Source of the DNA: Nitrobacter sp. Nb-311A
GTDB lineage: Bacteria; Pseudomonadota; Alphaproteobacteria; Rhizobiales; Xanthobacteraceae
NCBI RefSeq assembly: GCF_000152905.1
Contig: NZ_CH672417.1
Span: 133,585 to 197,584, forward strand
DNA length: 64,000 nt
Direction: 5' to 3'
Shown here: in pieces, positions 58,639 to 64,000 of the stretch
Numbering within the stretch: position 1 is the stretch's first letter
Layout of the letters: every line of letters begins with the position of its first letter
The notes under the pieces: model-generated
The model's input: the letters and a program-made list of their open reading frames with translations, nothing else
The model's database searches: none
Told to the model about the DNA's origin: nothing
Translations under genes and position numbers: made by a program

Positions 58639-59295
58639 ATGCCTCGCACTCCTGTCTATATCATCTGTTCGCCACGTCCGCAGGTCGGCAAGACGCTGAT
58701 AGCACGGCAGCTCAGCGAGTTTCTTCGCTTGCAGCGGGGCGATGTCCTCGCCTTTGACGTCAACCTGAAGGAGCCGTCCCTGGTGGATTATCTGCCGCGT
58801 CTCACAGAGACCGCGGCGATCGATGACACGTTCGGAAAAATGGCGTTGATGGACCAGTTGATCGTCAATGATGGTCTCGCCAAGGTGGTCGACCTCGGTT
58901 ATCCCTCCTTCGACGAATTCTTCGCGATGATCGATGAAATCGGCTTCGTCAAGGAAGCCGCGCGGAGCGAGGTGGCGCCGGTTGTCCTGTTCACCGCCGA
59001 CAGCGACCGCGTTTCCGCACGCGGCTATCAGACCTTGCGGGCAACGCTGCCGCCCAACGCCATCGTGACGATCGATAATGAGTTCGTTCTGCACGGAAAG
59101 CTACCCGAAGCTTTCATGCACAATCGGGTGATGCGCATCGCAGCACTCCCCGCGTTTATCAAAACCTACATCGACCGGCTGACTTTCTCGTTCACCGAGT
59201 ATCTGCGAACGGAGACGGATTCTTCAACCGAACTGCACCAGTGGATCCGCCACAACTATTTCGGCTTTCGCGAGATCGAACGACAACTGATGTAA
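58639..59295 (+). CDS. P-loop ATPase-like protein (second of a pair)
   Basis: MPRTPVYIICSPRPQVGKTL contains a P-loop in which the first Gly is replaced by Pro/Arg (SPRPQVGKT). DVLAFDVNLKEPSLVDYLPR supplies an Asp-containing switch-like strand, and the overall size (218 residues) is that of a minimal ParA-like or dethiobiotin-synthetase-like ATPase. I do not recognise the family. The frame is open to 58363, but the sequence before ATG 58639 has no coding character. It ends 40 bp from the convergent apt gene. Confidence 0.72.
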   Translation: MPRTPVYIICSPRPQVGKTLIARQLSEFLRLQRGDVLAFDVNLKEPSLVDYLPRLTETAAIDDTFGKMALMDQLIVNDGLAKVVDLGYPSFDEFFAMIDEIGFVKEAARSEVAPVVLFTADSDRVSARGYQTLRATLPPNAIVTIDNEFVLHGKLPEAFMHNRVMRIAALPAFIKTYIDRLTFSFTEYLRTETDSSTELHQWIRHNYFGFREIERQLM

Positions 59296-59335
59296 CAGCG
59301 GTCAGCGATCCATTGCCTTCATTCTCAAAGGAGGC

Positions 59336-59875
59336 TCAATGTCCGCCGAATGCCATCAACGTCCGCACCGGGACATCCATTGCGCGCAGCTTGGCGGCGC
59401 CGCCGAGATCCGGCAGATCGATGATGAAGCAGGCCGCCACCACGTCGGCGCCGATCTGGCGCAACAGCTTCACCGCGCCTTCGGCGGTGCCGCCGGTGGC
59501 GATCAGATCATCCACCAGAATGACGCGCTCGCCTTTCGCGATGGCGTCGACGTGCATTTCCATTTCGTCCGTGCCGTATTCGAGCGCATAGGCCATCCGT
59601 ACGGTCTGGTGCGGCAGCTTGCCCTTCTTGCGGATCGGCACGAAACCTGCGGACACCTGATGCGCCACCGCGCCGCCCAGGATAAAGCCGCGCGCCTCGA
59701 TGCCCGCGACCTTGTCGATCTTCGAGCCGGCCCAGGGATGCACAAGCTGATCGACGGCGCGGCGGAACGCCCGCGCATCACCGAGGAGCGTGGTGATGTC
59801 CCGAAACATGACCCCCGGCTTGGGATAATCCGGAATGGTGCGGACGGAGGCTTTCAGATCGTCTTCAAGGACCAT
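59336..59875 (-). CDS. apt: adenine phosphoribosyltransferase
   Basis: Apt salvages adenine to AMP with PRPP. The PRPP motif is [20 protein letters not shown], and [20 protein letters not shown] and [20 protein letters not shown] are the conserved upstream motifs. The 179-residue length is standard and ATG 59875 the expected start. It converges with the second P-loop gene and lies downstream of trpEG on the same strand, with a family-3 repeat between. Confidence 0.96.
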   Translation of the reverse strand: MVLEDDLKASVRTIPDYPKPGVMFRDITTLLGDARAFRRAVDQLVHPWAGSKIDKVAGIEARGFILGGAVAHQVSAGFVPIRKKGKLPHQTVRMAYALEYGTDEMEMHVDAIAKGERVILVDDLIATGGTAEGAVKLLRQIGADVVAACFIIDLPDLGGAAKLRAMDVPVRTLMAFGGH

Positions 59876-59917
59876 GAGTGTTCACATCCGATCGTGTTGG
59901 CATTCCCCTCGTTCCCT

Positions 59918-60022
59918 CCCCCCTTGTGGGGGAGGGAAGCAGTACGTGCTTCGTCGCTACGCTCCCCGCAATGACGGGCCGAATCCAGGTCACCCCCGAC
60001 CCTCCCCCGCAAGGGGGGAGGG
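59918..60022. repeat. family-3 repeat between apt and trpEG
   Basis: TCCCTCCCCCCTTGTGGGGG at the left and ACCCTCCCCCGCAAGGGGGG at the right frame GCAGTACGTGCTTCGTCGCT and TACGCTCCCCGCAATGACGG. The right end is read as the last residues of TrpEG. Confidence 0.85.
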
Positions 60023-62176
60023 AGCGATAGCAAGCCGGAACGCGTTCTCCACGATCCGCAAGCCGACCTCGCCGCCGAGCGACATCAGCGATTCGGGATG
60101 AAACTGCACGCCGCCGACCGGCAGCGACTTGTGCTCGATCGCCATCGGCACCCCGTCATCGGTGGTCGCCGTCACCTCCAGCACGTCGGGCAAGCGGTCG
60201 CGCTCGACATAGAGCGAATGATAGCGGCCGATCACGATCTCGTTCGGCAGATTGCGCATCAGCCGGCCGCCGCGATTTTGCACGCGCGATGGCCTGCCAT
60301 GCGCCGGTTGCGCCAGCTGACCGAGCCGGCCGCCAAAATATTCACCGATCCCCTGCAAGCCGAGACAGACGCCGAACACCGGCAGATTCTTCTCCAGCGC
60401 AGTGCCGATGGTTTTGGCCATACCGAAATCCTCAGGCCGGCCAGGACCCGGCGACAGCACCAGCAGGTCATAGTTTTGCTTGTCGAGCATGTCCTGCGCA
60501 TGGATGTAGCGCACGACGCTGACGCGCGCGCCGACCTGCCGGAAATAATCCGCCAGCATGTGCACGAAACTGTCGTCGTGGTCGATCAGCAACACGCGTT
60601 TTCCGGAGCCGGTCGCGTCCGGCGCCACCGCCGAGAGCGGCTTTGGCGCGTCGCCGCGCAGCGCCTGGAACAGTGCCGCCGCCTTGGTCTGGCACTCTCG
60701 GTCTTCGAGCTCCGGCTTGCTGTCGAACAGGCAGGTCGCGCCGACTCGCACTTCGGCGAGGCCGTCCTTCATACGGATGGTGCGGATGGTCAGGCCGGTG
60801 TTGATCGAGCCATCGAAACCGACCACACCGAACGCGCCGGCATACCAGCGCCGCGTCGAGCGTTCGTTGTCCTCGACGAACTGGATCGCCCACTTCTTCG
60901 GCGCACCCGTCACCGTCACCGCCCATGCGTGGGTGAGGAATCCATCGAGCGCATCGAAACCGGGCCGCAGGATGCCCTCGACGTGATCGACGGTATGAAA
61001 CAGCTTGGAATACGTCTCAATCTGGCGGCGGGCGAGCACTTTGATCGTTCCCGGCATGCAGATGCGCGCCTTGTCGTTGCGATCGACGTCGGTGCACATG
61101 TTGAGTTCGAATTCGTCTTTCTCCGAGTTGAGCAACTCGCGGATCTGCTCGGCGTCGCCAATGGCGTCGGCGCCGCGCGCGATGGTCCCGGAAATCGGAC
61201 AGGTCTCGATGCGGCGACCGTCGCTGCGCACGAACATTTCCGGCGAGGCGGAAACAAGAAACTCGCCGTCTCCGAGATTGACCAATCCGCCATAGGGCGA
61301 CGGATTGATCCTGCACAGCCGCTGAAACACCTCGGCCGGCGAGCGTTCGCAGGGCTCGGCGAACAACTGCCCGGGGACCGCCTCGAACAGGTCGCCGCGC
61401 GCGAACGCGGCGCGCGCCGTTTCCACCGTCGCCTGATATTCGCCCGGAGCGTGATCGGTAAAGCCCTGGCGCGATGTCTTCGCGTAGACGCTTTCGGATG
61501 TATCGCGCGGATGCCCCGTGGTGGAACGGTCCTTCCATGCGAAATCGTAGGACAGTACGACTCCGCGGCCAGTGGCGCGATCATAAGCGAGCAGGTGGTC
61601 GGGGATAAACAGCACGATGTCGCGCTGATCGTCTTCACGCGCGCGTTTCTGCACCAGATCTTCAATCTGGAATACGAGATCATAGGCGAACGCGCCGTAC
61701 AGCCCGAGCATGGGGTCAGCCGTCGAGGAAAAAGCCGCCACCAGCCCCCGCACCAGCGACATCACGCTTGCGCGCCGGGTGCGCTGGTCTTCCTCCACCG
61801 GCGCATCGCCGCGCACGATATGGCCAGCGATCCGGCGGGCGGTCTTCTCAGTGAGGACCGCACAGGGCTCGCTCAGGGTCTCGCCAAGGAAAGCGATCAG
61901 CACCTCGCCGCGCGCATTGGTGGCCTCGATGGCAAAACTGAATCCCGCGGTTTCGATCTTGAGCGGCGGATCGGCAAAGCCGAGGTCGAAACTCTCATAA
62001 CGGCCCGGCACCGTCGTGCCGGACGACAGCACCACGCCGCGCCGGCTGTCGAGCAGGCCGATCAGGTCGTCGAGCCTGCTGCCGCCGGTAAAATGCTCGA
62101 TCGACCGGCTGATCGAGAGACCGCCGGCGGTCAGGTACTCGCTTTGCGCGGGAAGGGAAAAGACGGTCCTGTTCAT
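59990..62176 (-). CDS. trpEG: anthranilate synthase, fused TrpE-TrpG
   Basis: The fused enzyme makes anthranilate from chorismate and glutamine in tryptophan synthesis. The TrpE part (about residues 1-510) has FEAVPGQLFAEPCERSPAEV, CPISGTIARGADAIGDAEQI, MCTDVDRNDKARICMPGTIK and TVTGAPKKWAIQFVEDNERS. The TrpG part has LLVLSPGPGRPEDFG, the catalytic Cys in PVFGVCLGLQGIGEYFGG, and VGGVQFHPES. The 728-residue fusion is typical of rhizobia-type bacteria. The last residues (APSPLAGEGRG) come from a repeat. ATG 62176 has an AGAGGA site. Expression is controlled by the trp attenuator upstream. Confidence 0.96.
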   Translation of the reverse strand: MNRTVFSLPAQSEYLTAGGLSISRSIEHFTGGSRLDDLIGLLDSRRGVVLSSGTTVPGRYESFDLGFADPPLKIETAGFSFAIEATNARGEVLIAFLGETLSEPCAVLTEKTARRIAGHIVRGDAPVEEDQRTRRASVMSLVRGLVAAFSSTADPMLGLYGAFAYDLVFQIEDLVQKRAREDDQRDIVLFIPDHLLAYDRATGRGVVLSYDFAWKDRSTTGHPRDTSESVYAKTSRQGFTDHAPGEYQATVETARAAFARGDLFEAVPGQLFAEPCERSPAEVFQRLCRINPSPYGGLVNLGDGEFLVSASPEMFVRSDGRRIETCPISGTIARGADAIGDAEQIRELLNSEKDEFELNMCTDVDRNDKARICMPGTIKVLARRQIETYSKLFHTVDHVEGILRPGFDALDGFLTHAWAVTVTGAPKKWAIQFVEDNERSTRRWYAGAFGVVGFDGSINTGLTIRTIRMKDGLAEVRVGATCLFDSKPELEDRECQTKAAALFQALRGDAPKPLSAVAPDATGSGKRVLLIDHDDSFVHMLADYFRQVGARVSVVRYIHAQDMLDKQNYDLLVLSPGPGRPEDFGMAKTIGTALEKNLPVFGVCLGLQGIGEYFGGRLGQLAQPAHGRPSRVQNRGGRLMRNLPNEIVIGRYHSLYVERDRLPDVLEVTATTDDGVPMAIEHKSLPVGGVQFHPESLMSLGGEVGLRIVENAFRLAIAPSPLAGEGRG

Positions 62177-62227
62177 GCAGTCCTCTTACGAGACTTGCGG
62201 AGAGTGCGCCACACAGGACAAACAAAA

Positions 62228-62251
62228 AAGGCCGTCGCTCTGCATGACGGC
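62228..62251 (-). terminator. trp attenuator terminator
   Basis: On the minus strand GCCGTC (62251-62246) pairs with GACGGC (62236-62231), followed by a C and six T (to 62224). It lies 48 bp before the trpEG start codon and 40 bp after the leader peptide gene, the place expected of a transcription attenuator. Confidence 0.85.
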
Positions 62252-62291
62252 TTTCGACGATTAGAATTGAGCAAAATCGCGCCGGCCAGCT

Positions 62292-62339
62292 TCAGAAAGC
62301 GGGCCACCAGAAACGGAACGGGCGAGCGGCAGGATTCAT
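62292..62339 (-). CDS. trpL: trp leader peptide
   Basis: The minus-strand ATG 62339 encodes 15 residues, MNPAARPFRFWWPAF, with tandem Trp codons followed by a stop, then the attenuator hairpin and trpEG. Ribosome stalling at the Trp codons when charged tRNA-Trp is scarce would favour an antiterminator. Such tryptophan attenuation of trpE(G) is known in rhizobia. A TTGACA at 62374-62369 could be the -35 of the promoter, though its -10 is poor. Confidence 0.85.
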   Translation of the reverse strand: MNPAARPFRFWWPAF

Positions 62340-62487
62340 GCCGGGGAATCACCATTCCATTGGTACGATGTCAAGGGCGTTCGCGGCCGGACGCGAGCCG
62401 CCTTCGCGGCGAGGTCGAGTCCGCCGCGATGACCCGGTTGCGCATCCAGCAATCCGGGTTAGATTCCCGTCCATGATTTTGATTTGA

Positions 62488-62535
62488 TGCGTTTTCTTCA
62501 CGCGAACCGGATTCCACGCCGCTCGAAAACGCTAT
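62488..62535. repeat. short half element of repeat family 1
   Basis: TGCGTTTTCTTCACGCGAAC, then CGGATTCCACGCCGCTCGAA and AACGCTAT. It lies just before, and supplies a spurious upstream ATG to, the PEBP-like gene. Confidence 0.75.
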
Positions 62536-62551
62536 GAGCCGGGAGAACATC

Positions 62552-63049
62552 ATGACGTTCAAAGTCGTGAGCAACAGTTTCAAGGATGGCGACTACCTCG
62601 ACAACGATCATGTCCTGTCGGCGGATTTCGGTTTCGGCTGCGCGGGTGGCAACCGGTCGCCGCATCTGCGCTGGAGCGGCGCGCCGGCAGGCACGAAGAG
62701 CTTCGCCGTAACCTGCTTCGATCCGGACGCGCCGACCGGGAGCGGCTTCTGGCATTGGGTCGTCATCAATATTCCACCCTCGGTGACAGAGCTGGTGCTC
62801 GACGCCGGCAATCCCGGCAGCGGCAAGCTTCCAAGAGGCGCGCTGCAAACCCGCACCGACTACGGCACCGCCGGCTATGGCGGCCCCTGCCCGCCTGAAG
62901 GCGATCACCCGCACCGTTATTTCTTCACCGTGCACGCCGTGGGAGGCAACATCAATGCCAGCGCTGACACCTCAGCGGCGGTGATCGGGTTCCAGCTTCA
63001 TTTCAACACGCTGGCGAAATCGGCAGTGATGGGCCTGTTCAAGCGCTGA
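62552..63049 (+). CDS. YbhB/YbcL family (PEBP, Raf-kinase-inhibitor-like) protein
   Basis: Bacterial PEBP proteins bind anions or phosphate groups, and their role is unclear. The ligand-site motif is FDPDAPTGSGFWHWVVINIP (DPDAP, HW), with CAGGNRSPHLRWSGAPAGTK before it and GPCPPEGDHPHRYFFTVHAV after it. ATG 62552 is chosen because GGGAGA precedes it; the ATG at 62534 falls in a repeat element. The sequence has no signal peptide, so it is cytoplasmic. It converges on cytochrome c1, separated by a bidirectional terminator. Confidence 0.92.
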   Translation: MTFKVVSNSFKDGDYLDNDHVLSADFGFGCAGGNRSPHLRWSGAPAGTKSFAVTCFDPDAPTGSGFWHWVVINIPPSVTELVLDAGNPGSGKLPRGALQTRTDYGTAGYGGPCPPEGDHPHRYFFTVHAVGGNINASADTSAAVIGFQLHFNTLAKSAVMGLFKR

Positions 63050-63132
63050 GCAAACGGCCCTTCCCGCCCTCGCATCACAATTCGAACTTGGCCCCGTCGC
63101 TGCTTGGATCGGCTTCGTTACATACAAAAATC

Positions 63133-63160
63133 AAAAAGGCTCCCATATGGGAGCCTTTTT
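63133..63160. terminator. bidirectional Rho-independent terminator
   Basis: AAAAAGGCTCCC and GGGAGCCTTTTT form a perfect 12-bp palindrome around ATAT, with T runs on both strands, between convergent genes. Confidence 0.95.
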
Positions 63161-63180
63161 GTCTTGAGACGGGCAGAACC

Positions 63181-64000
63181 TCAATGCGCGTCAGCCCAGA
63201 CCGCCCTTTTGGTGAAGTAGAGCAGTCCGGTAAGGATGATCATGAAAATCATGACCTGAAAGCCGAGCCGTTTGCGCTCCTCGAGCTTCGGCTCGGCGGT
63301 CCACATCAGAAACGCCGCCACATCCTTCGCATACTGATCGACCTTCTGCGGTGTCCCGTCATCATAGGTCACCTGATCATCCGCCAGCACGCTTGGCATC
63401 TTCATGGCATGACCGGGAAAGTACTTGTTGTAGGTCGATCCATCCGGAAGCTCGAACCCTTCCGGCGGCGTTTCCTCGAACCCTGTCAAAATAGCGTGGA
63501 TGTAGTTCGGGCCTTTCTCCTGAAACTGCGTGAAGGCATCGAAAATGAACTGCGGGAAACCACGCTCATAGCCGCGCGCCTTGGCCATCAGGGAGAGATC
63601 GGGGGGAGCCGCGCCGCCATTGGCCGCGCGAGCGGCGTTCTCGTTGGGAAACGGCGCCGGAAACTTGTCGGCAACACGTCCGGGCCGCTCGAACATCTCG
63701 CCGGCGTCGTTGGGCCCGTCTTTCACCTGAATCTCGGCAGCCAGCGCCTCGGCCTGGGCAATCGAGAAGCCGGGGCCGCCCGGATCGGTCAGATTGCGAT
63801 AATGCACGAGATTCATGGAGTGGCAGGCCGAGCAGACTTCCTTGTAGATCTTGTAGCCGCGCTGCAACTGGCCCTGATCAAATTTTCCGAACGGGCCGGC
63901 GAACGACCAGTTCACTGAGGGTGGAGTCGGGCCATGCTCGGCCGCCCTCGCCGTCGAACCGCCATCCAGCGCCAGCAATCCGACAGCCCCGATCACCGCC
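63181..64000 (-). CDS. cytochrome c1, 5' end beyond the window
   Basis: Cytochrome c1 is the haem-c subunit of the bc1 complex. The haem site is YKEVCSACHSMNLVHYRNLT, and the axial Met is in PGHAMKMPSVL. A C-terminal membrane anchor (GFQVMIFMIILTGLLYFTKR) fixes it to the inner membrane. Before the mature start AAEHGPTPP there is a hydrophobic stretch, and the frame remains open to the window's edge. In Bradyrhizobium and relatives c1 is the C-terminal half of a fused b/c1 precursor (FbcH); whether that is so here cannot be told. It should donate to cytochromes such as the one at 22751..23152. Confidence 0.9.
   Translation of the reverse strand, partial: AVIGAVGLLALDGGSTARAAEHGPTPPSVNWSFAGPFGKFDQGQLQRGYKIYKEVCSACHSMNLVHYRNLTDPGGPGFSIAQAEALAAEIQVKDGPNDAGEMFERPGRVADKFPAPFPNENAARAANGGAAPPDLSLMAKARGYERGFPQFIFDAFTQFQEKGPNYIHAILTGFEETPPEGFELPDGSTYNKYFPGHAMKMPSVLADDQVTYDDGTPQKVDQYAKDVAAFLMWTAEPKLEERKRLGFQVMIFMIILTGLLYFTKRAVWADAH

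Noticed and set aside
62440-62472. T-arm-like sequence GGGTTAGATTCCC
   Set aside because: No matching acceptor, D or anticodon arms are found around it; at best a relic of a tRNA 3' end.
60098-62476. 792-codon open frame antisense to trpEG
   Set aside because: It mirrors a strong coding gene in GC-rich DNA, has no ribosome site or domain, and its composition (Arg, His, Gln) is that of a shadow frame.

Overview
The window is GC-rich and densely coded. Its gene content points to an alphaproteobacterium of the Bradyrhizobium / Nitrobacter / Rhodopseudomonas / Afipia group (Nitrobacteraceae). Supporting signs are a fused trpEG with a leader-peptide attenuator, a CcrM-type methyltransferase, the ccrM...mutY-dciA-dsbA-smc order, DUF6101/DUF2076/DUF1236/DUF3096 proteins, a decaprenyl/octaprenyl synthase, a cytochrome c1 that may belong to a fused b/c1 precursor, and several abundant palindromic intergenic repeats of the type known from these genomes. 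I cannot assign the species.

Layout. 1-3.2 kb: tail of a DUF6101 protein, ubiA with a secreted protein of unknown role, and rsmE. 3.3-5.5 kb: a TonB-dependent receptor behind two near-identical operator-like 15-mers. 5.7-10.8 kb: hisZ-hisG, a glycosyltransferase/deacetylase pair and a DUF2076 protein. 10.8-13.2 kb: a frameshifted L,D-transpeptidase, an orphan cheZ and a lipoprotein. 13.4-15.8 kb: groES-groEL with a recognisable promoter and CIRCE-like operator, but with two repeat elements between the genes. 16-18 kb: secreted proteins and a lysine-rich histone-H1-like protein. 18.2-22.4 kb: glcDEF glycolate oxidase. 22.7-24.9 kb: cytochrome c, a TetR regulator, small stress-type proteins. 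24.9-29.1 kb: glyQ-DUF559-glyS, where glyS carries three extra in-frame segments. 29.3-44 kb: housekeeping genes (S49 peptidase, TrmN6-like, ispB, ispE, TPR protein, ETF-QO, uracil-DNA glycosylase, GT39-like, rnhB, radical SAM, moaB, zinc peptidase). 44.5-54 kb: ccrM, GST, mutY, dciA, dsbA, smc, rsm22. 54-56.5 kb: DUF454, lemA, M48 peptidase. 56.5-59.3 kb: an IS5-family element that abuts a near-complete 180-bp palindromic repeat, then two unusual P-loop ATPase genes. 59.3-64 kb: apt, trpEG with its attenuator, a PEBP-like protein, and cytochrome c1 running off the end.

The most striking theme is repeat DNA that has entered or extended protein-coding genes. It has expanded glyS, forms the C-terminus of the DUF559 endonuclease-like protein between glyQ and glyS, appears to extend TrpEG, and a separate hairpin splits the cysteine cluster of the Rsm22-like protein. 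A second, modular palindromic family sits in many intergenic gaps, and its outer edge carries the CTAG at which the IS lies. Recognisable regulatory sites are the groESL CIRCE, the trp leader and attenuator, the paired operators before the TonB receptor, and several strong terminators.
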